Below are positions 7,943 through 16,769 of a DNA stretch of 64,000 bases, one piece after another. Under the pieces are notes generated by a model. That model did no database searches. It was not told where the DNA came from and saw only the letters and a list, made by a program, of their open reading frames with translations. The DNA is taken from NCBI GenBank assembly GCA_946479515.1, contig CAMLGF010000005.1:1-64000 (forward strand). The letters are read 5' to 3'. The first letter of the stretch is position 1, and every line of letters begins with the position of its first letter. This DNA comes from an uncultured Pseudomonadota bacterium. Lineage in GTDB: Bacteria > Pseudomonadota > Gammaproteobacteria > Steroidobacterales > Steroidobacteraceae. A program made the position numbers and the translations under genes.

Positions 7943-7986
7943 ATCGGGACTTTCCTCGGGTTCCAGCAGAACGAGGGATGTCTCCC

Positions 7987-8352
7987 TCACATCGTGTGCG
8001 TGGCCTTGTCACCGGCGAGCGCGCCGGCGAGATAGGTCTCGATCTTCTTCTGTGTCTGACCGCGATCCTGGTCGGAGAACTGCACGCCGATACCGGCGGT
8101 GCGTTTGCCCTGCGCGCCCTTGGGGGTCAGCCAGATCACGCGACCCGCGACCGGCAGCTTCTCGTCCTCGCCCATGAGGTTGAGCAGCATGAACACCTCG
8201 TCGCCGAGGCGGTAATTGCTGTTGGTGGGGATGAACAGCCCGCCATTCTTCACGAAGGGCATGTAGGCCAGGTACAGGGCGCTCTTGTCCTTGATGGTGA
8301 GCGTGAGCAGGCCCGGCTTGTTGGCGCCGGTGCGGCCGGTGCGTTCGCTCAT
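7987..8352 (-). CDS. pilZ: PilZ-domain protein of the holB cluster
   Basis: A 121-residue single PilZ domain (LLTLTIKDKSALYLAYMPFV, then FIPTNSNYRLGDEVFMLLNL, then GIGVQFSD). In the type IV pilus PilZ proteins of gammaproteobacteria this gene sits directly after holB, as here, and assists pilus assembly rather than binding c-di-GMP; the canonical RxxxR c-di-GMP motif is not visible. Its ATG overlaps the holB stop by four bases, implying translational coupling. It is the last gene of the minus-strand cluster. Confidence 0.85.
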   Translation of the reverse strand: MSERTGRTGANKPGLLTLTIKDKSALYLAYMPFVKNGGLFIPTNSNYRLGDEVFMLLNLMGEDEKLPVAGRVIWLTPKGAQGKRTAGIGVQFSDQDRGQTQKKIETYLAGALAGDKATHTM

Positions 8353-9302
8353 GCCTGTTTACCAGCCGCCCACTTCCACAGCAGGGCCTCGACGGCCATG
8401 GTCTTGTTGATGGAAGTGTGGGAAAGCTTGCGCATGTCGCGTACGGCGTCGGAGAGCTCGAACAGGCGACATATATTCGGGGCCAAACCCGAACCTGACA
8501 AGTGAGTTACGTCGCGATTTGCGGTCGATTCGAGGATGCGATCTGTGACCCAGCTCTCAACGCAGGCGAGGCGCGTCGCGAGCTCTCCCCTCGCCCATTT
8601 GTCGGCCACGGCCGGCGGCTGCAGATTGCCGCTGCCGATGTCACGCAGCGTCCGCAGCGTGTCGGCGCGCAGGTCGGCCAGTGCGCCCGGGTCGGCATCC
8701 AGCAATGCGAATGGGCCAGCGCCCGTGGCGGCCAATGCCTCTTCCCACGGGCCGGCGCCGCGCGCGGCGGCCAGGAATTGCGCGGCCTGCGCACGCGCAG
8801 GTCCCGGCAGGCGCAGCCGCGAACAACGGCTGCGGAGGGTCGGCAGCAGCCGCGCGGGCCGGCTCGTCACCAGCATCAGCACCGTCCGCGGCGGTGGTTC
8901 CTCCAAGGTCTTGAGCAGCGAGTTCGCCGCGTTGGGATACAGCGTATCGGCTGGCGACAGGATGGCCACCTTGTAGCCACGGCCATGCGCCGTGAGCGCG
9001 AGATCGGCGATCAGGTCGCGTACTGGTTCGACCTTGATGTACTCCGAGCCCTCCTCGGGCGAGAGCAGCGTGACATCGGGATGCTGATTCTCCTCCACCC
9101 ATTTGCAGCTCTGGCATTCGCCGCAGGGCGCGACAGTGGGCGCCGCGCAATTCAGGCGTTGTGCGATCCAGCGTGCCAGCTGCATCCCGCCGGCGCCCGG
9201 GTCTTCATGAATCAGGATGCCGTGCGCCAGGCGCTGTGCCGCGACGGCCGCATTCACCTCCGCGACGGCGGCGGAAAACCAGGCAGGAGTCTCGATCGCC
9301 AT
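8349..9302 (-). CDS. holB: DNA polymerase III subunit delta'
   Basis: A 317-residue clamp-loader subunit of the AAA+ family, part of the replisome that loads the beta clamp. It carries HGILIHEDPGAGG (degenerate P-loop region, 27-39), a zinc-binding cysteine set ending CGECQSC, the conserved NSLLKTLEEPP sensor segment and SRCSRLRLP. The degenerate P-loop is normal for delta'. It abuts tmk upstream without a gap and overlaps pilZ downstream by four bases. Confidence 0.93.
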   Translation of the reverse strand: MAIETPAWFSAAVAEVNAAVAAQRLAHGILIHEDPGAGGMQLARWIAQRLNCAAPTVAPCGECQSCKWVEENQHPDVTLLSPEEGSEYIKVEPVRDLIADLALTAHGRGYKVAILSPADTLYPNAANSLLKTLEEPPPRTVLMLVTSRPARLLPTLRSRCSRLRLPGPARAQAAQFLAAARGAGPWEEALAATGAGPFALLDADPGALADLRADTLRTLRDIGSGNLQPPAVADKWARGELATRLACVESWVTDRILESTANRDVTHLSGSGLAPNICRLFELSDAVRDMRKLSHTSINKTMAVEALLWKWAAGKQA

Positions 9303-9950
9303 CTAGTTCGAACTTCGAGGTGCGAGGCCGAAGGCGGTTTCGACGGCCGTGATCGTCGCCGCGCAGACGTCCTCGAGTTTCGCCGTGGCATCGATGACGC
9401 GGAAGCGCTGCGGCTGTGCTTCGGCAAGCTCGAGATAGCGTGAACGCACGCGATCGAAGAACTGCGCCGACTCGATCTCGAAGCGGTCGACCGCGCCGCG
9501 CCGCGCCTGCATGCGTTCCAGTCCCAGCCGCACGGGAACGTCGAGCAACAACGTGAGATCCGGGTTCAGATCGCCATGCACGGCGCGCGCGAGGCGGTCG
9601 ATGAGCTCGCAGTCGACCCCGCGGCCGCCGCCCTGATACGCATGGGTGGCATCGGTGAACCGGTCGCACAGCACCCATTCTCCCCGGGTGAGCGATGGCC
9701 GGATGAGATTGTCGACGTGTATCTGGCGCGCGCCGAACATCAACAGGGTCTCCGCGGTGGCGCTGATGTGCTCCTCGCCGCGATTGAGCACCAGCGCGCG
9801 AATGCCCTCGGCGACCTTGGTGCCACCCGGCTCACGCGTGGCGTGCACCGTGATGCCTCGATTGCGCAATGACTGGGTCAGCCGGTCGGCCACGGTGGTC
9901 TTGCCGGCGCCTTCGATTCCTTCGAGCGTGATGAATTTTGCGGGGATCAT
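9303..9950 (-). CDS. tmk: thymidylate kinase
   Basis: A 215-residue dTMP kinase for dTDP synthesis. It shows the P-loop GIEGAGKTT (10-18), the DR(F/Y) motif in CDRFTDATHAYQGGGRG and the LID-region arginines. The usual family length is 205-215. Its start overlaps the mltG stop by four bases and its stop is directly followed by the holB start, so it is embedded in a translationally coupled operon. Confidence 0.95.
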   Translation of the reverse strand: MIPAKFITLEGIEGAGKTTVADRLTQSLRNRGITVHATREPGGTKVAEGIRALVLNRGEEHISATAETLLMFGARQIHVDNLIRPSLTRGEWVLCDRFTDATHAYQGGGRGVDCELIDRLARAVHGDLNPDLTLLLDVPVRLGLERMQARRGAVDRFEIESAQFFDRVRSRYLELAEAQPQRFRVIDATAKLEDVCAATITAVETAFGLAPRSSN

Positions 9951-10978
9951 GGTCGGTTGCCGCTGCGATTGCCGCGCAGCCGTGCAAGATAGCGCTGCAC
10001 GGCGGCGTTGTGAGCTTCGAGAGTGGCGGAGAATACATGCGAGCCGTCGCCGATGCCGGTGGCGACGAAAAAGATGTCACCAGTCTCCTCGGGATGCGTC
10101 ACCGCGGCGATCGCCTCGCGGGAAGGTAGTGCGATCGGCGTGGGCGGCAGGCCGCCCCGTGTATAGGTGTTGTACGGCGTGTCGGTTCGCAAGTCGCGCT
10201 CGCGGATATTGCCGTCATAGGCACTGCCCAGCCCGTAGATGACGGTGGGGTCGGTCTGCAGGCGCATGTTCCGGCGCAGGCGGGTGACGAACACTCCGGC
10301 AATGCGCGGCCGTTCGCTGGGCAGCCCGGTTTCCTTCTCGACGATGGACGCCAGGGTCAGCGCCTCGTAGGCGCTGGCCAGCGGCAGGTCGGCGGCGCGA
10401 GTCTGCCACTCGGCGGCGAGGGTTTCGGCCATCTTGCGGTACGCCAGCGCATACAGCTCGCGATCGGTGGTGCCGGCGGCGAACCGGTACGTGTCCGGAA
10501 AGAAGCGCCCCTCCGGATGTTCGCCGGAATGCCCGATGGCTTTCATGAGGTCCGCGACGTCACGGCCGCGCAGGGTGAGATTGACCTGCGGATGCTGCTC
10601 CACCGCGCGACGCATGTCAGCGAACGTCCAACCCTCGATCACGGTCAGCGACTCGAGTATCACGCGCCCGGCTTCGAGCTGCTCGAGGATCTGCTGCGGC
10701 GTTGCCCGCGCCGGAATCTCGTACCGCCCGGACTTGATGCTCGGCCAGCCGTGCACCCGCAGCCGCATCTCGACCGATCGACGGTCGGCCATCGCCCCGC
10801 GGGAGTCGAGCTCGGCGAGCACGCCACGCACTGTGGTTCCCGGCTCGACCCGCAACTGCACGGGCTCGGCATTCGGTCCGGGCAGGCGCATCGCGGCATC
10901 GATGTGGCGCCAGTAGATAGCCCCGGTCGCGGCACCGAGCAGCACCAGCGCCGCCAGCACGAGCAGCAGCTTACGCAT
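9947..10978 (-). CDS. mltG: endolytic transglycosylase MltG (YceG)
   Basis: A 343-residue inner-membrane lytic transglycosylase that cuts nascent peptidoglycan strands. The start chosen is the ATG at 10976-10978, giving MRKLLLVLAALVLLGAATGA, a single N-terminal membrane anchor; longer frames upstream run into pabC. The YceG domain shows GRFFPDTYRF, the catalytic-Glu segment LASIVEKETGLP and NTYTRGGLPPTPI. It overlaps pabC by eight bases and tmk by four, the standard gammaproteobacterial arrangement. Confidence 0.93.
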   Translation of the reverse strand: MRKLLLVLAALVLLGAATGAIYWRHIDAAMRLPGPNAEPVQLRVEPGTTVRGVLAELDSRGAMADRRSVEMRLRVHGWPSIKSGRYEIPARATPQQILEQLEAGRVILESLTVIEGWTFADMRRAVEQHPQVNLTLRGRDVADLMKAIGHSGEHPEGRFFPDTYRFAAGTTDRELYALAYRKMAETLAAEWQTRAADLPLASAYEALTLASIVEKETGLPSERPRIAGVFVTRLRRNMRLQTDPTVIYGLGSAYDGNIRERDLRTDTPYNTYTRGGLPPTPIALPSREAIAAVTHPEETGDIFFVATGIGDGSHVFSATLEAHNAAVQRYLARLRGNRSGNRP

Positions 10979-11801
10979 CGAGGGCCTCGATGTGCTCGGC
11001 GAGCCGGCGCGCGACGGTGTGCATGCGGAAAGCATGCTCGCCCACGCGCTGCACGGGAACAACCCCGATGCGCGCATTGGTGACGAAGACCTCGTCCGCG
11101 GCCGCCAGGTCTTCCGCGGACAGATCCTGCTCGCCGGCCTGCAGGCCGAGCGCGCGGCATTCGCGCAGCACGACCGCGCGCAGGATGCCGGCCACGCCGG
11201 CGCGATCGACCGATGGTGTGCGGATGCGCCCGGACTGCACGATGAACAGGTTGCTCATGGCGCCCGACACCAGCCGGCCGTCCGCGCCGCGCATCACCGC
11301 ATCGAAGCAGCCCGCGGCCTGCGCGTCGCGCGCCGCCCACACCTGCTCGAGCCGACTGAGGTGCTTGATGCCCGCGAGCGCCGGGTTGTCGCCGAGTCTT
11401 CCGGATGCCATGACGAGGGAGACTCCCTGACGCACCGCGTCCGCGAGCGGCGCCGAGTCCCATAGCGAAATCACGCGGCGCGCGACCTCGGTGCCCGCGG
11501 GGGCGTAGCCGCGGCGTACGGCGCTGCCGCGCGTGACGATGATCTTGAGCACGGCGAGCGCCGGCGCCGCCGCGCAGGCCCGCCCGATTTCCGCACGCAG
11601 AGTGCTCGCCGACGGCATGCCAATCGCCAGTCGCGCGCCCGACGAGTACAGCCGCGCCAGGTGCAGATCGAGGAAGCGTGGCGTGCGGGAGCGAACCAGC
11701 AGAGTTTCGAACAGGCCGTCGCCATAGTGCAGGCCACGATCGTCGGCCGCGACCGCTGTCGCCGGCACGCCATCCACCCAGCAACCGCACGGCTGGTTCA
11801 C
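10971..11801 (-). CDS. pabC: aminodeoxychorismate lyase
   Basis: A 276-residue PLP enzyme of the fold-type IV aminotransferase family that converts 4-amino-4-deoxychorismate to p-aminobenzoate and pyruvate for folate synthesis. Visible motifs are the N-terminal DRGLHYGDGLFETLLV, the PLP lysine in AGIKHLSRLEQV and the cofactor segment GRLVSGAMSNLFIV. It starts with GTG overlapping the pabB stop (GTGA) and ends inside mltG. Coupling to pabB is strong functional support. Confidence 0.92.
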   Translation of the reverse strand: MNQPCGCWVDGVPATAVAADDRGLHYGDGLFETLLVRSRTPRFLDLHLARLYSSGARLAIGMPSASTLRAEIGRACAAAPALAVLKIIVTRGSAVRRGYAPAGTEVARRVISLWDSAPLADAVRQGVSLVMASGRLGDNPALAGIKHLSRLEQVWAARDAQAAGCFDAVMRGADGRLVSGAMSNLFIVQSGRIRTPSVDRAGVAGILRAVVLRECRALGLQAGEQDLSAEDLAAADEVFVTNARIGVVPVQRVGEHAFRMHTVARRLAEHIEALDA

Positions 11802-13180
11802 GTGCGGAACGCTCGCAGCATGCCGAGCGCCTTGGCGCGTGTCTCTTCCAGTTCGCGCCCGGGGTCAGAATCGGCGACGATGCCGGCCCCGGCGCGCAAT
11901 TCGAGATGCGCTCCGTGCTGTGTGAGTGTGCGGATCAGGATGTTGAAGTCCGCGTCGCCGTCGGTGCCGAGCCAACCCAGCGAGCCGGTGTAGGCGCCGC
12001 GCCCGCGTCCCTCGAGTCCAGCGATGATCTGCATGCAGCGGACCTTGGGGCATCCGGTAATCGTGCCGCCGGGGAACAGCGCCCGTATGGCATCGACGGC
12101 CGTCGTGCCGGCGCGCAGACGGCCGCGCACGTTGGACACGATGTGATGCACGTGGGCGTACGACTCCGTGACCATGTATTCATCCACCCGCACACTGCCA
12201 GCTTCGCACACCCGCCCGAGATCGTTGCGCTCGAGATCGATGAGCATGACGTGTTCGGCGCGCTCCTTGGGATGCTGTACCAGTTCGGCGGCGTCGCGAA
12301 GATCCTGTTGTGCCGAACCACCCTCCTTCGCCACCTGGCGAGCGCGAGTGCCGGCGATCGGACGCGTGGAAATATCGCGGCCGCCGATGCGCAGCAGGCG
12401 CTCGGGCGACGACGACAGGATCGAATGTCCACGCCAGGTCGCGCAGGCGGCGAACGGCGCCGGGTTGGCGGCTCGTAGAGCCGGGTACACCCGCGCGGCG
12501 TCGCGCGGATCGGCGAGCTCGAGCCGCCACGCGCGCGACAGATTGGCCTGATAGATGTCGCCCGCGGCGATGTGTTCCTGGGCCGCGCGCACGCGCGCGA
12601 GGAACAGCTCCGGCGCTTCCTCCTCCAGCGAGGCCAGCGGCACGGGCGCTTCATCCGGGGGTGAAACCTGTGCCGCGGCCATCAGGCTCGCGATCAGCCC
12701 TTCGTGCTGTGCGCGTTCGCCGCTCTCCGTGACCGCGAACACGGCATCGCCGTCGAGCTGGTGAACGGCCAGATTGCCGACACGGAGTGCGAATGCCGAG
12801 TACGGCAGCTCGGCCTCGGGCAGGCGCAGGCGGGGCTCGATCTCGCCCGCCAGTTCGTATCCCAGATACACGAGCCAGCCGCCGATGAATGGCAGAGCGG
12901 CGTCACGGGCTCGCGATGCGCGCTCGCGCGCTGTCCAGGCTTTCAGATTGTCGAGAAAGCCGCCGGGAAGGAGCGCGAGGCCCTCGGCCTCGAGTCGTCC
13001 CCGCGCGTCGCGCGTGAGGCTGGCCTGCGGCGCGGCCGCCAGCATGCTGTAGCGGGCGAGCGGCCCTTCGGCGGCGCTGTCGAAGAGCACGGGGAAATCC
13101 GCCGGAGCGCTGGCAGCCAGGATGCGCAGCGCGCTGCCCGGCACCGGCACTCGAGTGATGAGAGGCGCGCCGTTGGCCAA
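11798..13180 (-). CDS. pabB: aminodeoxychorismate synthase component I
   Basis: A 460-residue chorismate-binding enzyme that aminates chorismate for folate synthesis, together with a PabA amidotransferase not present here. C-terminal motifs are typical: AAGDIYQANLSRAW, SSSPERLL, PIAGTR, LIDLERNDLGRVC, the catalytic PGGTITGCPK and AGAGIVADSDP. The PIAGT variant with the PabB Lys/Thr pattern favours PabB over TrpE, and the pabC overlap agrees. The start is TTG at 13178-13180; GGGGGAG about 15 bases upstream is rather distant, so a different non-ATG start is possible. Confidence 0.9.
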   Translation of the reverse strand: MANGAPLITRVPVPGSALRILAASAPADFPVLFDSAAEGPLARYSMLAAAPQASLTRDARGRLEAEGLALLPGGFLDNLKAWTARERASRARDAALPFIGGWLVYLGYELAGEIEPRLRLPEAELPYSAFALRVGNLAVHQLDGDAVFAVTESGERAQHEGLIASLMAAAQVSPPDEAPVPLASLEEEAPELFLARVRAAQEHIAAGDIYQANLSRAWRLELADPRDAARVYPALRAANPAPFAACATWRGHSILSSSPERLLRIGGRDISTRPIAGTRARQVAKEGGSAQQDLRDAAELVQHPKERAEHVMLIDLERNDLGRVCEAGSVRVDEYMVTESYAHVHHIVSNVRGRLRAGTTAVDAIRALFPGGTITGCPKVRCMQIIAGLEGRGRGAYTGSLGWLGTDGDADFNILIRTLTQHGAHLELRAGAGIVADSDPGRELEETRAKALGMLRAFRT

Positions 13181-13206
13181 GCGTTGGGGGCCAAGCTCCC
13201 CCGGGT

Positions 13207-14454
13207 TCAGTCCTTGAACCGGCGGAAGATCAGCGAGCCGTTGGTGCCCCCGAAGCCGAACGAATTCGAAAGCGCGGCATCGATCGTCATCTGGCGCGCC
13301 GTATTGGGTACGTAGTCGAGATCGCAGTCCGGATCCGGCGTGTGGTAGTTGATCGTGGGCGGCGCGACGTTGTCGCGAATGGCCAGGATCGAGAACAGCG
13401 CTTCGGCCACGCCGGCGGCGCCCAGCAGATGCCCGGTCATCGACTTCGTGGAGCTCACCGGCAGCTGGTAGGCGTAGTCGCCGAAAGCATGCTTGATGGC
13501 CACCGTCTCGGCCTTGTCACCCAGCGGCGTCGACGTGGCGTGGGCATTGAGATAGTGGATGTCCGAGGGATTCATGCGCGCATCGCGCAGCGCATTGACC
13601 ATGGCCAGTCTCGCACCCGCGCCATCATCCGGCGGCGCCGTGATGTGGTACGCGTCGCTGCTCATGCCGAAGCCGATGACCTCGGCGTGGATGCGCGCTC
13701 CGCGGGCCCGGGCGTGTTCGAGCTCCTCGAGCACCAGCGCACCGCCACCATCGCCCATGACGAAACCGTCGCGATCTTTGTCCCAGGGACGGCTCGCGCC
13801 CGGGGGATCGTCATTGCGTTCCGACAAGGCCTTGGCCTGGCTGAAACCCGCCAGCGCCGTGGGCGTGGTGGCGCACTCGGATCCGCCGGCGATGATGATG
13901 TCCGCATCACCATACTGGATGCAGCGCATGGCGAAGCCGATGGCATGCGTCGACGTCGTGCAGGCACTGACCACGCCGAGGTTCGGGCCCTTGAGGCCGA
14001 ACTTGATGCTCAGGTGGCCCGCGACCATGTTGCCGATGGTGCTGGGTATGTAGAACGGCGACGTCTTCTTCGGATTGTGAGTCCGCTCCCAGGTGATGGC
14101 CTCTTCCTCGATGCCGGCGAGGCCACCGATGCCCGACCCCATGATGGCGCCGCAGCGTTCCCCGTTTTCCCTGGCGAAGTCGAGACCGGAGTCCGCCACC
14201 GCCTGGATGCCCGCGCCCATGCCGTAATGCATGAACGGGTCCATGCGGCGGGCTTCCTTGGGAGTGATGTAGGCCGAGACGTCGAAGCCCGCCACTTCGC
14301 CCGCGAACCGCGTGGCAAACGGGGTGGCATCGATTCGTGTGATCGGCTTGATGCCGCTCCTGCCCTCCAGAATGGAGGACCACGCGGTTTTCACGTCACT
14401 GCCTACCGGCGAAACGATACCGAGCCCGGTAACGACGACACGTCGCTTGGACAC
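13207..14454 (-). CDS. fabF: beta-ketoacyl-ACP synthase II
   Basis: A 415-residue condensing enzyme of fatty-acid elongation. It has the catalytic Cys in VVSACTTSTHAIG, the two active-site histidines in NAHATSTPLGD and KSMTGHLLGAAG, and the C-terminal NSFGFGGTNGSLIF. It starts with GTG preceded by AGAGGAT at good spacing. acpP lies 93 bases upstream in the same direction, the conserved acpP-fabF pair. Confidence 0.96.
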   Translation of the reverse strand: MSKRRVVVTGLGIVSPVGSDVKTAWSSILEGRSGIKPITRIDATPFATRFAGEVAGFDVSAYITPKEARRMDPFMHYGMGAGIQAVADSGLDFARENGERCGAIMGSGIGGLAGIEEEAITWERTHNPKKTSPFYIPSTIGNMVAGHLSIKFGLKGPNLGVVSACTTSTHAIGFAMRCIQYGDADIIIAGGSECATTPTALAGFSQAKALSERNDDPPGASRPWDKDRDGFVMGDGGGALVLEELEHARARGARIHAEVIGFGMSSDAYHITAPPDDGAGARLAMVNALRDARMNPSDIHYLNAHATSTPLGDKAETVAIKHAFGDYAYQLPVSSTKSMTGHLLGAAGVAEALFSILAIRDNVAPPTINYHTPDPDCDLDYVPNTARQMTIDAALSNSFGFGGTNGSLIFRRFKD

Positions 14455-14547
14455 ACTATCCTCTGTGAACTCTTCGGGTGGATGGCAAGCTGCGCCGGCG
14501 TACCTGCCCGCGCGCGATTGCCCGATATTCTGGCCTGAACGACGGGA

Positions 14548-14787
14548 TCAGGACTTGCGACGCTCGGAGATGTAGCTGATCGCCTGGCTGACGGTGGTGA
14601 TCTTCTCGGCGTCCTCGTCCGGAATCTCGATTTCGAATTCCTCTTCCAGAGCCATGACCAACTCGACCGTATCGAGCGAATCGGCACCGAGGTCATCGAC
14701 GAACGAAGCGTCATTCACCACCTGCTCAGCCTTGACGCCCAATTGTTCGGCGACGATCGCCTTGACCTGCTGTTCAACCGTGCTCAT
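14548..14787 (-). CDS. acpP: acyl carrier protein
   Basis: A 79-residue acidic four-helix carrier. The phosphopantetheine attachment serine is Ser37 in [11 protein letters not shown], and the acidic helix [12 protein letters not shown] follows. The start is the ATG at 14785-14787 with GAGGG ten bases upstream; a longer in-frame extension is not conserved. It is separated from fabG by 236 bases containing promoter-like elements and a strong hairpin, suggesting its own high-level transcript. Confidence 0.97.
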   Translation of the reverse strand: MSTVEQQVKAIVAEQLGVKAEQVVNDASFVDDLGADSLDTVELVMALEEEFEIEIPDEDAEKITTVSQAISYISERRKS

Positions 14788-14824
14788 TTCTGATTCGCCC
14801 TCAAATGATTGTGTTGTCACTTCC

Positions 14825-14848
14825 GGCTGGCCCCGGGGGGGGCCAGCC
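14825..14848 (-). other. perfect 10-bp hairpin in the acpP leader
   Basis: GGCTGGCCCC (14825-14834) and GGGGCCAGCC (14839-14848) are perfect complements around a GGGG loop, giving eight consecutive G on the plus strand (eight C in the acpP-sense strand). It lies 38 bases upstream of the acpP start and just downstream of the candidate -10. A 5' mRNA-stabilising hairpin is plausible; a fabG terminator is less likely because no uridine tract follows. Confidence 0.5.
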
Positions 14849-14861
14849 GCAGCGGGCGCGT

Positions 14862-14930
14862 ATTCTAGGGCAACATCCCCCTGTTAGCCACGCTGTCAAA
14901 TCGTGAGTCGTTGTTTTTCTTTGTTTTTGT
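14862..14930 (-). promoter_or_regulatory. candidate acpP promoter region
   Basis: On the minus strand an A-rich block (complement of about 14906-14930), resembling an UP element, precedes a perfect TTGACA (complement of 14894-14899). A good -10, TAGAAT, lies at the complement of 14862-14867. Spacing between these two hexamers is 26 bases, so they are probably not one promoter; one of them may pair with a weaker partner. Confidence 0.4.
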
Positions 14931-15023
14931 CCAGGATTTGACGGGGATTGTTGCAAACCGCCCACGTTTCCGCATCTCTTTCGCGGTGTATGCAACGTTC
15001 CCCGGCCTTGCCGACCCCCGGGC

Positions 15024-15770
15024 CTAGGCCATGTACATCCCGCCGTTCACATGCAGGGTTTCGCCGGTGATGTAACCGGCGCCCGGCGAGCACAGAAAGA
15101 CCACCGCGGACGCGATGTCGTCCACGGAGCCCAGCCGGGCCATGGGCACCTGCGTCGTCAGGGCACTGCGTTGTTCCTCGCTGAGCGCGCGCGTCATGTC
15201 CGTGTCGATGAACCCGGGTGCCACGGCGTTCACGGTGACGCCGCGCGAGGCGATCTCCTTGGCGAGGGACTTGGTGAATCCGAGGATGCCGGCCTTGGCC
15301 GCGGCGTAGTTGGCCTGCCCCGGATTTCCCGTGAGGCCCACGATGCTCGTCAGCGAGACGATGCGGCCGCGGCGTTCCTTCAGCATGCGCTTGAGGCAGC
15401 CCTTAGACAGCCGGAACACGCTGGTCAGGTTGGTGGCGATCACGGCATCCCAGTCGTCGGGCTTCATGCGCAGCAGCAGTGAGTCGCGGGTGATCGCCGC
15501 GTTATTGACCAGGATGGTGGGCATGTCGTTGTTCGCCTCCAGGTCGGCGAGCAGTGCGTCGATCGACGCGGCACTGCCGACGTCGAGCACCACGCCGCGC
15601 CCTCGCTCACCCAGTGCCTGGGAAATCCCCGCGGCGCCGGCCTCCGACGTCGCGGTGCCGATGACGCGCGCGCCGGCATCGGCGAGCGCGCGTGCGATGG
15701 CCTGGCCGATGCCGCGGGAAGCGCCGGTGACCAGCGCGGTTTCGTTCTGCAGGAAGGCATTTGAAGACAT
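15024..15770 (-). CDS. fabG: 3-oxoacyl-ACP reductase
   Basis: A 248-residue NADPH-dependent short-chain dehydrogenase reducing beta-ketoacyl-ACP. It has the cofactor loop VTGASRGIGQAIA (about 14-26), NNAAITRDSLLLRM, the catalytic Ser in SLTSIVGLTGNPG, the YxxxK pair in YAAAKAGILGFTK and GFIDTDM. The start is the ATG at 15768-15770, eight bases after the fabD stop. The open frame continues upstream through fabD but that part is out-of-frame noise. Confidence 0.96.
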   Translation of the reverse strand: MSSNAFLQNETALVTGASRGIGQAIARALADAGARVIGTATSEAGAAGISQALGERGRGVVLDVGSAASIDALLADLEANNDMPTILVNNAAITRDSLLLRMKPDDWDAVIATNLTSVFRLSKGCLKRMLKERRGRIVSLTSIVGLTGNPGQANYAAAKAGILGFTKSLAKEIASRGVTVNAVAPGFIDTDMTRALSEEQRSALTTQVPMARLGSVDDIASAVVFLCSPGAGYITGETLHVNGGMYMA

Positions 15771-15778
15771 GGCAGTAC

Positions 15779-16744
15779 TCAGGCGGCGGCCGCGGCCAGC
15801 GCGGCGGTGAAGGATTCGGGTTCTTCGAGGGTGAACACCTGCGTCTCGCGCCGGCGTTCGATGCGCTTGATCAGTCCGGCGAGCACGCCGCCCGGTCCGC
15901 ATTCGACGATCTTTCCCACGCCATTGCCGGTGGTGAGTGCCCCGACGGTCGTGGTCCATCGCACCGGGCTCGACAGCTGCCGGACCAGCAGCGCGCGGAT
16001 GTCGTCCGGGTCGGCATGCTCGCGGCCATCCACGGCGCTCACGTAGTGGATGCGGGGTGGGCGAATCTCGGTGTTGGCCAGCCGCTCGCCGAGTCGCAGC
16101 CCGGCGGCGCGCATCAGACTGCTGTGCGATGGCACGCTTACCGGCAGTTCGATGGCCTTCTTGGCGCCGCGCGCCTTGGCCCGTTCGACGGCCCGCAGGA
16201 CCGCCGCCTTCTCGCCGGCGATCACCACCTGGCCGGGTGCATTGAAATTGACTGCCTCGACCACCGAGCCCTCGGCCGCCTCGGCACAGGCGGCCTCGGC
16301 ATCGGCATCCTCGAGACCTAACAAGGCGGCCATCGATCCGGTCCCCTTGGGCACGGCTTCCTGCATCACCTGGCCGCGAAACCGCACCAGGTCGACGCAG
16401 GTGGCGAAGTCCACGGAGCCCGCGGCGACCAGCGCCGAGAATTCCCCGAGGCTGTGGCCGGTGACCAGGCCGGGCAGCGCGCCCTGACGTTCCTGCCACA
16501 GGCGCCAGGTCGCCACGCCCGCCGCCAGCATGGCGGGCTGGGTGCGCTCGGTGGCATTGAGATCTTCTTCCGGACCCTGGCTCACGAGCTGCCATAGGTC
16601 GTAGCCCAGCACGCGGGACGCTTCATCGAAAGTGGCGCGGATGAGCGGCGACGTTTCGGCGAGAGCGCCCAGCATGCCGACCGACTGGGAGCCCTGGCCG
16701 GGGAACACGAATGCGAGCTTGCTCGCGGTATTGGGGTCTGACAT
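15779..16744 (-). CDS. fabD: malonyl-CoA:ACP transacylase
   Basis: A 321-residue acyltransferase that loads malonyl groups on ACP. It shows FVFPGQGSQSVGML (11-24), the nucleophile Ser in GHSLGEFSAL, the Arg of VRFRGQVMQ and the catalytic-His segment PVSVPSHSSLM. The start is the ATG at 16742-16744. It heads the fab genes here; fabH, plsX and rpmF, usually just upstream, are missing and replaced by a rhombosortase. Confidence 0.95.
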   Translation of the reverse strand: MSDPNTASKLAFVFPGQGSQSVGMLGALAETSPLIRATFDEASRVLGYDLWQLVSQGPEEDLNATERTQPAMLAAGVATWRLWQERQGALPGLVTGHSLGEFSALVAAGSVDFATCVDLVRFRGQVMQEAVPKGTGSMAALLGLEDADAEAACAEAAEGSVVEAVNFNAPGQVVIAGEKAAVLRAVERAKARGAKKAIELPVSVPSHSSLMRAAGLRLGERLANTEIRPPRIHYVSAVDGREHADPDDIRALLVRQLSSPVRWTTTVGALTTGNGVGKIVECGPGGVLAGLIKRIERRRETQVFTLEEPESFTAALAAAAA

Positions 16745-16769
16745 GGGGCGCGGAGTATAGCCGCAGGCG

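Noticed and set aside
14835..14842. G-quadruplex at the run of eight G
   Set aside because: Only one long G run is present; the bases are better explained as loop and arm of a perfect ten-base hairpin.
15024..16595. A single 523-residue protein fused to FabG
   Set aside because: The long open frame continues upstream of the fabG ATG through fabD in a different frame. The upstream part is Arg/Gly-rich nonsense, while fabD reads correctly in its own frame.
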